This document shows, one piece after another, positions 1-7,844 of a DNA stretch of 30,619 nt. The DNA is from DAOTXN01 sp034435435 (GTDB lineage Bacteria; Chloroflexota; Anaerolineae; S140-20). The position numbers and the translations under genes are program-made. The notes beneath the pieces were generated by a model, which searched no databases, was not told where the DNA came from, and was given only the letters and a program-made list of their open reading frames with translations. Numbering within the stretch: position 1 is the first letter of the stretch; each line of letters opens with the position of its first letter. The DNA is taken from the NCBI GenBank assembly GCA_034435435.1, contig DAOTXN010000014.1, positions 1-30,619 of the forward strand. The letters run 5' to 3'.

Positions 1-114
1 GCTTATCTCGCGGCCAACGCGAAATTGCTGGGCATCATCAAACGCACGCGAAAGAACCATCGAAAAAGCCCTTTGGCCGAGTTGTCGCACTTGACAAATT
101 CAGGAGATCCTTAA
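1..114 (+). CDS. C-terminal fragment of a possible IS transposase
   Basis: An open frame enters from the left edge and ends at TAA (112-114), giving the last 37 residues of a protein. The tail is basic (KRTRKNHRKSP) and starts AYLAANAKLLG. I cannot assign it to a named transposase family from this fragment. The reading as a transposase is contextual. The sequence ends a few bases before the point (about 127/128) where the opposite-strand solute-binding protein gene stops resembling its paralogue, as expected if an insertion sequence had landed in that gene. It could instead be an unrelated convergent gene. More sequence to the left would settle it. Confidence 0.45.
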   Translation, partial: AYLAANAKLLGIIKRTRKNHRKSPLAELSHLTNSGDP

Positions 115-127
115 CTTGTGAGTAATG
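1..127. mobile_element. Right end of a probable insertion sequence interrupting a solute-binding protein gene
   Basis: On the minus strand the solute-binding protein gene matches its paralogue (1331-3931) up to the codons for ALG at about 128-136. It then switches to unrelated sequence that ends at a stop 30 codons later. The foreign part coincides with the end of the plus-strand fragment at 1-114 plus about 13 bp. These ends do not resemble the inverted repeats of the other insertion sequence in the window (15496-16769), so this is a different element. The other end lies outside the window, so neither the terminal repeat nor the target duplication can be checked. Confidence 0.5.
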
Positions 128-1018
128 CCCTAACGCCCCTCCCAGGCCCTGTGCATACCAATTTCGGGTGCTGGCGCTCCACATCGCCGCCCGACCGCTT
201 TCCACCAGCCGCGTCGCCTCGGCGTCTATTTGACCTGACTGCTCCACCGATGGACGCGGCATCACCCCATGCACCAGGGCCAGGTCGGAGAACCAGCCCA
301 GCGCCTGTGCCACCTGAGGCTGGTTCAGCAGGGGTAAAGGCGGTTCGACCGAGGCATCTACCAACGGTCCAGCCCGCCCCTGGATGAAAGGCAGCAGGTC
401 GTGTGGCCGCCCTACAAAGCCCCAGCGCAGCACCTCTTCCCCCTCCCGCTCGGTTGGCTCGACTGAGCTCGCCGAAGTCAACGCCTGGGCTTTGGTCAAA
501 AAGTCGTCCCAGGTCCAGCCTGGCTCTGGATAGGGCACACCGGCGGCATCAAAGGCCTCTTTGTCGTAAACGATGAGCGTAAAGTTGACGGCAAAGGGCA
601 AACCCCAGGTGCCGCCGTCCCATTGCAAACTATCCAGAGTATGCGGGTAGAAATCTTCGGGCTGGAAGGTCTGGTCGGCCATAATAAAGGGAGCCAGGTC
701 ACGCACCCGACCCTGGCGAGCGAGAGCAGGAGAGAGATATGGCATCGTCAGTGTGTCGGCCCGCGAAACCACCTCGCTCAAGTTCGACGCCGGTTCCAGG
801 AAAACCAACTGTACGCGCACGTCGGGGTTGGCCGCCTCGAACTGGTCGGCCAGTCTGCGGTAGGTGTTCTCGTGATATTCGTGACAGGCAAACGTGATGA
901 CGACCTGTTCTGCAGGCCTGGGCAGCTCTCCTTTTTTCCCACTTTTACAAGCGACCAGCAGGGAGAGCAGAATGAACAAGACTAACAGAACGTGCTGGAT
1001 TGCATCTTTGGCGCGCAT
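38..1018 (-). CDS. Truncated lipoprotein, family-1 extracellular solute-binding protein
   Basis: Residues 1-24 form a lipoprotein signal peptide with a lipobox (LVAC, Cys24). The rest resembles family-1 (carbohydrate-type) ABC solute-binding proteins, with the recurring GWTWDDFL, FYPHTL and VESGRAAMW motifs. It is a close paralogue of the N-terminal half of the 866-residue protein upstream (1331-3931). Similarity stops near residue 297, and the last 30 residues, ending GSFACV, come from the inserted element. The product therefore lacks the C-terminal lobe and any second domain and is probably non-functional. The start is the ATG at 1018 with a GAGAGGAG ribosome site. Relative to the paralogue it also has a roughly 9-residue insertion after AQALT that coincides with an interspersed repeat motif (463-477). 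Confidence 0.85.
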   Translation of the reverse strand: MRAKDAIQHVLLVLFILLSLLVACKSGKKGELPRPAEQVVITFACHEYHENTYRRLADQFEAANPDVRVQLVFLEPASNLSEVVSRADTLTMPYLSPALARQGRVRDLAPFIMADQTFQPEDFYPHTLDSLQWDGGTWGLPFAVNFTLIVYDKEAFDAAGVPYPEPGWTWDDFLTKAQALTSASSVEPTEREGEEVLRWGFVGRPHDLLPFIQGRAGPLVDASVEPPLPLLNQPQVAQALGWFSDLALVHGVMPRPSVEQSGQIDAEATRLVESGRAAMWSASTRNWYAQGLGGALGHYSQVKDLLNLSSATTRPKGFFDGSFACV

Positions 1019-1047
1019 GGGGCTCCTCTCTCAAGTCGCTCAGGCCG

Positions 1048-1296
1048 TTAACAAGGCAGGGGGCACTCGCCTGAGACGTTGTAATGGGTGACATGCATAT
1101 GCTGACCCCAAGGAAAATAGCCGTGGCTGTGGGGTACGGAGGTATCGCAGTGACACCACGATGCCTGGACCGGAGAGACCAGCACCGCCCCCAGCACGGT
1201 TGAAGCCAGCAACGCCCCTGTCACCGTGGCCGCCTTGCGCCCGATGTTGCCGTCCTCCAACTTGATAAAGTCGGTGATTTTCTTGTTTACGTTCAC
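1048..1296 (-). CDS. Small exported Cys/His-rich peptide with long leader (unknown function)
   Basis: This 82-residue peptide starts at GTG (1296), preceded by AAAGGAG at 9-nt spacing. It begins with an unusually long polar segment (MNVNKKITDFIKLEDGN), then IGRKAA and a hydrophobic stretch of about 20 residues ending in an AxA-like site (SPVQA, about residue 45). The remaining roughly 37 residues contain four Cys and five His (including WCHCD, HSHG, HMHVTH and a final CPLPC). The RK pair before the hydrophobic core would fit a Tat-like or a peptide-leader signal. I do not recognise the family. It lies 34 nt after one solute-binding gene and 29 nt before the next, in the same direction, so it is almost certainly cotranscribed. 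Metal or haem binding, or a modified peptide, are possibilities only. Confidence 0.75.
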   Translation of the reverse strand: MNVNKKITDFIKLEDGNIGRKAATVTGALLASTVLGAVLVSPVQASWCHCDTSVPHSHGYFPWGQHMHVTHYNVSGECPLPC

Positions 1297-1330
1297 GTCC
1301 TGTCACTCCTTTCTGAAAAAGCAATCTTGG

Positions 1331-3931
1331 CTATGGCCCAATCGCCTCGGCCTGGGCCGTGCACAGATCAATCAGTTCGCTCTCATCTTGATAGCCGGTC
1401 GTCGTCTCGAGACATAACACATAAGCATCCACCTTGCGCTGCGCCTCAGCCAGCGCCTGCTCGATGTCCGCCCCGGCTATGGCCGCCTCCAACGCCTTCT
1501 GGAGTTGAGCAGCGAAAAACGCTGTGCGCCGGTCAGTGGGATTAAGGGGCTCGATCAAATTGGATATCCGGTTGCTTTGCTCCAGAGTAAATAGATAGAC
1601 ATCGGCCAGTTCTGCCCCTACTTGCTGGCGGTAAGCCTCCGACTCGGCCACTGAGCGACGGGCCGGAATCCCTTGCGCGATGCCGACTTGCTCCGATAGG
1701 AACTTGAGCCATTCCCAACAGGCCTGTGCGTGCCCGGTTTGCGCCGAGATGTAATAGCCCCCTAGCATAAAGTCACCGATTCGGCCAGGTCCCTGGGGCA
1801 TAGGAGCGATACCCACCTTCAGGCCTTGCCAGTGCCGGCTATAACCCATGGCGGGGTGAAGAGACCACATGGCAGCTTGTCCTTTGCTGACAAGGACCTG
1901 CCATTGGGCCTCGCTCTGTGCGAGTTGACTGTTCCACTCGGATTTCGACATCAGCGCGTCGCTGTAGCTTTCATGCGCGGGGGCAATACCAGAATGGCTC
2001 AGGTTAGCGTACCAGCGGACAGCCTGGGCCACCTCTGGCGTGTCAAAAGCATAGGTGACCAGACCGGTGGCGCTATCTATCAACCGCGCCCCCTGCTGCT
2101 CAATGAAGAATGTAGGATCATACAAAGGACCGGGGTATGGCGCATAACCGTATCGTTTGTCTGCTCCTTCGCCTTCCGTCAGCGCCGCCGCCAGCGTGAA
2201 AAAATCTTCCAGCGTCCAGCCGGGAGCGGGGTAGGCCAGCCCGGCGGCGTCGAACAACGCCTTGTCATAGTACATCACCCGGGGGTAGCCCTGGGCCGGC
2301 AGGCCCCACAGTTGCCCCTCGCGCCGGAAAGGTTCCAGAAACTGAGGGTAAAAATCCTCCAGTGGAAAGGATGGGTCGGCAGCGAGCAACGGATCGAGAC
2401 TCAGGATGAATTCCACGTCTTTGTCTTGGGGAGAACGCAAAAGCTCAAAGCAGTCCCCTTGCGGGGCTAGAAAAGCTGCATTCACGGTTTGAATGTACTC
2501 GGTGTATTCTGGCTCTTTGACCTTTACTGTGATATCAGGGTGGGACTCGTGGAATCGGGCAGCCAACGATTTATAAGTCCCGCCGAGCTCCCAGCCATGC
2601 GCGGCAAGGAAGGTGATGGTCACTTGTTCAGCATCGGGCGTCGTCTCTGGCATGGGAGTAGTGACGATGACCGGCGTCTCTAAAGTGTTTTCGGTCAGCG
2701 CCCCTGCAATGTAGGTCGAGGCTACTAGTTGCGCTTCGGCCAGGGCTTCCTCAACGCTCTGCTCCCCTCCCAAAATCCTCGTCAAAGCATCGTCCAAGGC
2801 CCCACCTAGCCAACTCGCCTCGACCCGCGAGAAGCTGTGTTCCAGCGCAAAGCGATAGGTGGCGGCCATCTCGGCGTCCAACTCATCCCAGTAACCGCTG
2901 CCCTCAGCCACCGAGCGCCGCGCCGGCAGTCCTCCACCGACCGCCTGGCGGCTCAAAAAGGCCAGCCAACGCCAGCTTTCCTGGGGATGGGCCGTGTCGG
3001 CGCTCATCGCATAGCTGCTCAATTCTAGCGGGGTCGTGGCCGAAGCGGGTGTATCTACGGGAAAAGAGGCCATTCCCAGCGTCCGCCCGGCGCTCTGCCT
3101 CTGCCAGCTTGTGGTGCCCGCGTTCCACATGGCCGCCTGACCACTCTCCACCAAGCGGGTGGCCTCTGCACTGGCCAGTCCGGATGATTCCGGCGGCAGG
3201 ATGGGCATCACCTGATCCACCAGCGCCAAATCCGTGAACCAGCGCACGGCCTGCGCTACCTCGGGCCGGTCTAGCAAGGGCAAAGGCGGCTGGGCCAAGG
3301 CGTCCACCAGCGGACCGGCGCGGCCGCGGATGAAGGGCAGCGGGTCGCGCACCGACCACACAAAGCCCCAACGGCGCACCTCGTTCCCCTCGCGTGCGGT
3401 CAGCGCCTGGGCTTTAGCTAGAAAGTCGTCCCAGGTCCAGCCCGGCTGAGGGTAGGACACGCCGGCCTGATCAAAGGCTTCCCGGTCGTAAAAGATGGCC
3501 TGCAAACGCACGGCGAACGGCACGCCCCAGGCGCCGCCGTCCCATTGCAGGCTTTCCAACGTGTTGGGGTAAAAATCCTGCGGCTGGAAGGCGCTGTCAG
3601 TTTGGATGAAGGGACTCAGGTCCCGCACCAGGCCCTGGCGCGTGAGGGCAGGAGAGGCGGGAAAGATCAGCGTGTCTACCTGGCGAGCGACGGCCGTCAG
3701 GTCCGAGGTCGGTTCCAGTAAGACCAGTTGCACGCGCACATCGAGGTTGGCCGCCTCGAACTGGTCGGCCAGGTTGCGATAGGCGCTCTCTTCCGATTCC
3801 AGGCAGGCAAACGTGAGCGTGACTGATTGGGAGGGAGAGGGCGGCTTGTCCCGGTCGCCACAAGCTGCCAGCAACGGGAACAAGAGAAACAAAATCAACA
3901 GACCGTAGCGGATGACGTTCTTGGCTTGCAT
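1331..3931 (-). CDS. Lipoprotein with two tandem family-1 solute-binding domains
   Basis: The 866-residue protein begins with a lipoprotein signal (LLAAC, Cys24). It then carries two complete solute-binding modules, about residues 35-410 and 434-866. Each repeats the same landmarks: an ITF/LTF first strand, a WG(V/L)P segment, PGWT(W/L)(D/E)DF, a VxxGQAAMW loop and a PARRSVAE segment near the end. A Thr/Pro-rich linker (about 412-433) joins them. Family-1 binding proteins normally have one such module of 400-450 residues, so this is an internal duplication-fusion. It should sit anchored on the outer face of the cytoplasmic membrane and bind a carbohydrate-like or other small ligand. The ligand cannot be told from sequence. 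No permease or ATPase gene is adjacent. Confidence 0.9.
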   Translation of the reverse strand: MQAKNVIRYGLLILFLLFPLLAACGDRDKPPSPSQSVTLTFACLESEESAYRNLADQFEAANLDVRVQLVLLEPTSDLTAVARQVDTLIFPASPALTRQGLVRDLSPFIQTDSAFQPQDFYPNTLESLQWDGGAWGVPFAVRLQAIFYDREAFDQAGVSYPQPGWTWDDFLAKAQALTAREGNEVRRWGFVWSVRDPLPFIRGRAGPLVDALAQPPLPLLDRPEVAQAVRWFTDLALVDQVMPILPPESSGLASAEATRLVESGQAAMWNAGTTSWQRQSAGRTLGMASFPVDTPASATTPLELSSYAMSADTAHPQESWRWLAFLSRQAVGGGLPARRSVAEGSGYWDELDAEMAATYRFALEHSFSRVEASWLGGALDDALTRILGGEQSVEEALAEAQLVASTYIAGALTENTLETPVIVTTPMPETTPDAEQVTITFLAAHGWELGGTYKSLAARFHESHPDITVKVKEPEYTEYIQTVNAAFLAPQGDCFELLRSPQDKDVEFILSLDPLLAADPSFPLEDFYPQFLEPFRREGQLWGLPAQGYPRVMYYDKALFDAAGLAYPAPGWTLEDFFTLAAALTEGEGADKRYGYAPYPGPLYDPTFFIEQQGARLIDSATGLVTYAFDTPEVAQAVRWYANLSHSGIAPAHESYSDALMSKSEWNSQLAQSEAQWQVLVSKGQAAMWSLHPAMGYSRHWQGLKVGIAPMPQGPGRIGDFMLGGYYISAQTGHAQACWEWLKFLSEQVGIAQGIPARRSVAESEAYRQQVGAELADVYLFTLEQSNRISNLIEPLNPTDRRTAFFAAQLQKALEAAIAGADIEQALAEAQRKVDAYVLCLETTTGYQDESELIDLCTAQAEAIGP

Positions 3932-4053
3932 AGCATTTCACCTGCCTTTGTTCTACAGCCCGTCCCCGGCCTGAGCGACTGGCGCGCGCCACTGTAAACT
4001 CGTATTCTATTAGACGCACATGGAGACGGATTTTGAGGAACTTGTCAGTCAGG

Positions 4054-6594
4054 TTAGGGGTTGGTATATTTTTCTACTGCCCACACCGCCTGCTGTTGGG
4101 CGTTAGACAGCGCAACCATCGGGTCTTCCCCCTGTTGGACTACCGCCTCGGCGGCAGCGGTGAAGATCTGATAGACCTCGGCGTACCATGGCACCATCCC
4201 GGCAACCTGCGCATAGCTTGCGTCCTGATACCTGCTCAGCGTTTCCAAAAGGGCGTTTTTCAGTGTTTCACGGCTGGCCGAAGGCACGCGGCTGAAGCGG
4301 GCCTGGGAGAGCAATGATCTGCGCGCGGGCAGCGCATCAATGGGATCGACCTGTCTTGAGATGAACTGCAGCCACTCCCAACTGGCCTCCACGTTGGGGC
4401 GCTGGGGTGAAAGCGCATACCCAGAAACGCTAAAGACGGTGGCGGCCTCTTTACTTACCGGTAGCGGTATCACTCCCAGTCGAAAAGGAAGATGCTTCCC
4501 CGGAAGCAGACTGCCCACATCTCCGATCCACATCGCCGCCCGGCCTTCTTGTACTAACGCCGGTCCTTGCATCATCAGATCCTCAAAGGGGTCAAAAGGT
4601 GCAGGCATGACATCGTACTCCCATCTCAGATCAGCGTACCAGCGCAAAGCATCTACTAGGGCTGGATCGTTCAGTGTTGGAGCTGTGGGTGCAGTCAAGT
4701 TATCCACCAGATGTCCTCCTCTCTGGAAAGCCAGCAAGATGACATCGTCTACCCACTCCCCATCATAGGAAATAAATCCATAGCGACGGCTATTCCCCTC
4801 GCCCTCTGTTAGTTGCACGGCTGTATCCACCAAGTCATCCCACGTCCAGGTGGATTGAGGATACTCTACACCTGCTTCGTCGAAGAGGTCTTGGTTGTAA
4901 AACAGCATCCGGGCATCTATTTCTGTCGGCAGCCCTCTTAAACTTCCATTCCAACGAAAGGCATCCAGAGCCTGTGGATAGAAATCATCCAGATCAAGTT
5001 TAGAACCGCCTAGCAGGAGCAGGGGTTCCAGGTCCAAAAAATAGGCGTCTATCTCAGCCTCACTTCCTATGCCCCCAAAAATCTGAAACACGTCCATCGT
5101 CTGAGCCAGATCGCCAAGGCTCCACTGCCTCTGAGGTGTTTTGACCTGTATCTTGATCCCGGGATGAGAGGTCTGAAAGGTGCGCGCCAAACGAGGATAT
5201 GCCTCCGCACCTGCTAACGTGAAAAAAGAAATCGTAATCGCCGACGGCGGCAGCGGTGATGCCTCGACCAACAGAGCTATCGGCGTAGACTCCGCCTCGA
5301 CAGTGGACCCCAAAGCTGTTAGAGCACGTCGCTGCGCTTCGTCTAGCGCCTCTGTCACCGTCATCTGATCTTTAAGCACGTTTATCATTCCCTCACTCAC
5401 TAGCCAATCATAGGCCTCTATGAACCAGTCGTGCTGACGAGGCGCCAGAGCCAGTTGGTCATGCTCCAGGATGTAACGATACACCTCAATCAGGTGTTTC
5501 CCTACCATCTCTTCATAGGCCTCCGACTCGGCCAGGGAACGACGTACCGGAAGCACTTGCCTCTCAGGAAGTTGATGGGTCAAATAGTTGATCCAACGCC
5601 AGCAGGCTTGAGGATCAGCAGCTATCGCACTGACAAAATAGCCATTAACAAAGGGTAAACTGGCTTCTATCTGATCTCGGGGCAAAGGTGCGATATCTAA
5701 CTCATCCGTGGGCACTGCTGGCAAATTGATCAGATAATCTACCCACATTGCCACTCGCCCGGTAGCGATGGGATCAGTAGTGGCTGAGCCAGGGGCATCG
5801 GGTGAGTCAGCGTCTGGCATAACATGGTGAACCCGCACCAAATCGAGATACCAATTGATGGCTTCCTGGACGCGGGGTTGGTCGAAGAATGGGCCTGCAT
5901 CTCCCGACGACAATTTGGCCAGCGCCGCATCGTGCTGGTAAATCCACGTGTCTACCTCATATCTCCACCGCTCAGCAAAACCGTACACAGGCAAGCTGGC
6001 ATCCGAGTGGGTCAGAGCTTGCGCTCGAACCAAAAAATCGTCCCAGGTCCAGCCGGGTCGGGGCATGTCTACCCCGGCCTGCTCGAACAGGTCAGGTCGG
6101 TAGAGCATGACCCGCGGAGAGACGCCTGCCGGGATGCCCCATAATCTACCCTGGTTCTCAAAGCGCGTCAGCAAGCCTGTGTAAAAGTCCATCTCCTCGA
6201 AGGTGGGGTCATTGGCCATGAGTGGCTGCAGATCTTGGATTAACCCCGAATTTCTGAGCCAGACCAGATCCTGGTCGGAGGCCATAAAAACATCGGCCGC
6301 AGTGGCCAGACGAGACAACTGTTCACGGAACTCCAGCTCTGGCAGAGAGAGCTCAGCAGGGTCCCACACTTGAATCTTTACAGTGGGATTGGCGACTTCG
6401 AATATCCGGGCCAGTTCTCGATAGTATTCTTGTTGAGAGGAGAGAGCGACAAAACGAATAGTGGTCGTCGGCCCACCTGGACTGGGTGTCTCGGGCGAGA
6501 TTGGAGTGGAGGGTAAAGAGGGACGGCAGCCCCCAGCCAGGACACTGACGACAGCAATCGTCAACACCATAACCTGCGCCTCGTGTTTGTTCAT
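4054..6594 (-). CDS. Second lipoprotein with two tandem family-1 solute-binding domains
   Basis: This 846-residue protein has the same double architecture as its downstream neighbour but is clearly divergent from it. Its lipobox is LAGGC (Cys23), followed by a Pro/Ser/Thr-rich spacer (about 24-44). Binding module one spans about 45-430 and module two about 451-846. Repeated landmarks include LWGIPAG/LRGLPTE, PGWTWDDF/STWTWDDL, VAMW/AAMW and PVRRSLAE/PARRSLL. The ATG at 6594 follows GAGGGAGA. It is separated from the upstream 8-Cys peptide gene by a strong hairpin, so it may be expressed only by read-through. The divergence between the two double-domain proteins suggests different ligands. Substrate unknown. 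Confidence 0.9.
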   Translation of the reverse strand: MNKHEAQVMVLTIAVVSVLAGGCRPSLPSTPISPETPSPGGPTTTIRFVALSSQQEYYRELARIFEVANPTVKIQVWDPAELSLPELEFREQLSRLATAADVFMASDQDLVWLRNSGLIQDLQPLMANDPTFEEMDFYTGLLTRFENQGRLWGIPAGVSPRVMLYRPDLFEQAGVDMPRPGWTWDDFLVRAQALTHSDASLPVYGFAERWRYEVDTWIYQHDAALAKLSSGDAGPFFDQPRVQEAINWYLDLVRVHHVMPDADSPDAPGSATTDPIATGRVAMWVDYLINLPAVPTDELDIAPLPRDQIEASLPFVNGYFVSAIAADPQACWRWINYLTHQLPERQVLPVRRSLAESEAYEEMVGKHLIEVYRYILEHDQLALAPRQHDWFIEAYDWLVSEGMINVLKDQMTVTEALDEAQRRALTALGSTVEAESTPIALLVEASPLPPSAITISFFTLAGAEAYPRLARTFQTSHPGIKIQVKTPQRQWSLGDLAQTMDVFQIFGGIGSEAEIDAYFLDLEPLLLLGGSKLDLDDFYPQALDAFRWNGSLRGLPTEIDARMLFYNQDLFDEAGVEYPQSTWTWDDLVDTAVQLTEGEGNSRRYGFISYDGEWVDDVILLAFQRGGHLVDNLTAPTAPTLNDPALVDALRWYADLRWEYDVMPAPFDPFEDLMMQGPALVQEGRAAMWIGDVGSLLPGKHLPFRLGVIPLPVSKEAATVFSVSGYALSPQRPNVEASWEWLQFISRQVDPIDALPARRSLLSQARFSRVPSASRETLKNALLETLSRYQDASYAQVAGMVPWYAEVYQIFTAAAEAVVQQGEDPMVALSNAQQQAVWAVEKYTNP

Positions 6595-6707
6595 CGGATC
6601 TCCCTCACATTGTTGTTTCCGTCATCTTGGCAACGACAAGCATTCGCCTGGTTGAAAAACAACCTCGAAACCACATGTGATTAAAAGCACAGAAGCTCAA
6701 TAAAAAC

Positions 6708-6747
6708 AGAACGCGACCAAACAACTCGATTCGAGTGATCGCGTTCT
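6708..6747 (-). terminator. Hairpin terminator/attenuator between the 8-Cys peptide gene and the double binding-protein genes
   Basis: The arms AGAACGCGA (6708-6716) and TCGCGTTCT (6739-6747) are perfect inverted repeats. An inner palindrome (ACTCGA/TCGAGT) lies in the loop. On the minus strand the stem is followed by GTTTTTA, the form of an intrinsic terminator. On the plus strand it is followed by TTTT, so it could act both ways. It lies 23 nt after the peptide stop codon and 114 nt before the next start. Partial termination here would make the small peptide more abundant than the large lipoproteins. Confidence 0.75.
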
Positions 6748-6769
6748 TTTATCTCAAATTGACAGATGG

Positions 6770-7045
6770 TCAAGATGCACAGTTGCAATGATCAAATGAG
6801 CCAGGGGTACAGTTACCGTAACAGCAGTATTTGATATACCAGCCCCACCCCACACCGCACTGTGGTGCGGGCTGGCAAAAGCCATAATAGCCACAGGGCC
6901 CCATAGGCTGTACAAGGGCCTTTGCTCGCGGAACCGCCTGGGCTATAGCTGGCATTGGGGCAGCAAACTGAACAGCTATTAACACAACCGACAGAATCAG
7001 CATGGTGGTCAAAGCCGCCATTATCGACTTGTGCCTTTTGGACAT
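6770..7045 (-). CDS. Small secreted cysteine-rich peptide (8 Cys), unknown function
   Basis: This 91-residue peptide has a classical Sec signal: basic start (MSKRHK), hydrophobic core, and a likely cleavage after PAIAQA near residue 37. The mature part is about 54 residues with eight cysteines, including a YCCYGNC cluster and a final HCNCAS, and is rich in Gly, Tyr and Trp. It resembles a disulfide-bonded mini-protein, but I do not recognise the family. The ATG at 7045 follows AGAGGAGA. The preceding gene encodes a membrane-tethered CPAC thioredoxin-fold protein, which would suit an oxidative-folding or thiol-transfer partner. This echoes the mau clusters, where MauD assists the multi-disulfide light chain MauA. 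No homology to MauA itself is apparent. A strong terminator-like hairpin follows. Confidence 0.8.
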   Translation of the reverse strand: MSKRHKSIMAALTTMLILSVVLIAVQFAAPMPAIAQAVPRAKALVQPMGPCGYYGFCQPAPQCGVGWGWYIKYCCYGNCTPGSFDHCNCAS

Positions 7046-7147
7046 TTTTCTCTCCTCTTATTGAAAGCAAAATATGGTGGTTGTTTTGACCTCCTCCAAC
7101 ACCTGAGAAATTTGTCTCTTGGCATCACCTCCTTATCACCTTTTTTT

Positions 7148-7705
7148 CTACTGATCCACCAGAGCGATCAAATCCGCCATTGAATTAGCGAATCCTGAGT
7201 TGGCAACCCGCCCACTTTCATCCAACACGTAGAAAAAAGGTGTACCGGGCACTTGATAATCACTGACCACTGTATCGTCCCAGACTAGCACTGGGAAATC
7301 AAATCCTTGTTCCTCAACCAGCCGTCCATTCTCTTTGTCGGTCCCGTGAGAGATCATTATCACTTGGATACCTTCTTCAAGTCGGCTAAAGGCTTCCAGA
7401 TGGGGGTACATTTCAGTGCAAGCCGGACAAGCGGTTGAAGAGAAGACCAGCAGCACCTTTTGCCCGATCGCGTCTGCCAACGAGACCGTCTGCCCCTCTG
7501 TATCACTCAACTGAAATCGGGGCGCCAATGTGCCAATCTCCAGCCCTTCTACTTTTATGGTCTGGAAGGGCGCTAACGCCGCCAACACCTCCCGCTGCAA
7601 CTGGGTCATACGGATGAAGAGGCCAGCAATCGCTACCATCAGCAGGATGACGATGCCCATCAGCATTGACAGCAAGATATTGGCTGATTTGGATTCGTTG
7701 GACAT
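7148..7705 (-). CDS. Membrane-anchored thioredoxin-like (MauD/TlpA-type) protein
   Basis: The 185-residue protein has one N-terminal transmembrane helix (about 8-31), a short linker (LEIGTLAPRFQLSD), and an AhpC/TSA-Redoxin thioredoxin fold. The active site is CPAC (93-96) within FSSTACPACTEMYP. The cis-proline lies in VPGTPFFYVLD (Pro156). The arrangement APxFxLxDxxGxxVSL is typical of MauD and TlpA/ResA-like extracytoplasmic thiol-disulfide proteins. It should face the periplasm or cell exterior. I chose ATG 7705, preceded by GAGGAGCGAGA, rather than an upstream in-frame ATG at 7738 that has no ribosome site. It is the first gene of the peptide and binding-protein operon, so the likely job is disulfide formation or reduction in the cysteine-rich peptides encoded downstream. 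Confidence 0.85.
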   Translation of the reverse strand: MSNESKSANILLSMLMGIVILLMVAIAGLFIRMTQLQREVLAALAPFQTIKVEGLEIGTLAPRFQLSDTEGQTVSLADAIGQKVLLVFSSTACPACTEMYPHLEAFSRLEEGIQVIMISHGTDKENGRLVEEQGFDFPVLVWDDTVVSDYQVPGTPFFYVLDESGRVANSGFANSMADLIALVDQ

Positions 7706-7809
7706 TCTCGCTCCTCGGCCAGGACATACTGGAATCAAAAAGGATTCTTGACCCGAAATATCATTCGCGTCATTTTGTGCATTCGTGACAGAATTCGACT
7801 GATGAGACC

Positions 7810-7839
7810 ACTATAGCACAGCAACACCTTGCCTGTCAT
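7810..7839 (-). promoter_or_regulatory. Sigma-70-like promoter of the thioredoxin/peptide/binding-protein operon
   Basis: On the minus strand ATGACA (7839-7834) and TATAGT (7815-7810) each match five of six consensus bases, with an 18-nt spacer. Transcription would start near 7803, about 98 nt before the first ATG (7705). The nearest unit of the direct-repeat array (7845-7984) ends 5 bp upstream of the -35 box, the position expected for an activator contacting RNA polymerase. Confidence 0.6.
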
Positions 7840-7844
7840 CACCC

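Noticed and set aside
6770..7045. Assigning the 8-Cys peptide as methylamine dehydrogenase light chain (MauA)
   Set aside because: It is too short, has 8 rather than 12 cysteines in the mature part, and no large-subunit gene is present. Only the presence of a MauD-like gene is similar.
7021..7125. 34-codon open frame (MPRDKFLRC...) between the thioredoxin and 8-Cys peptide genes
   Set aside because: The AAGGAGG sequence ends only 2 nt before its ATG, too close to serve as a ribosome site. The translation is a basic string without features and overlaps the well-supported peptide start.
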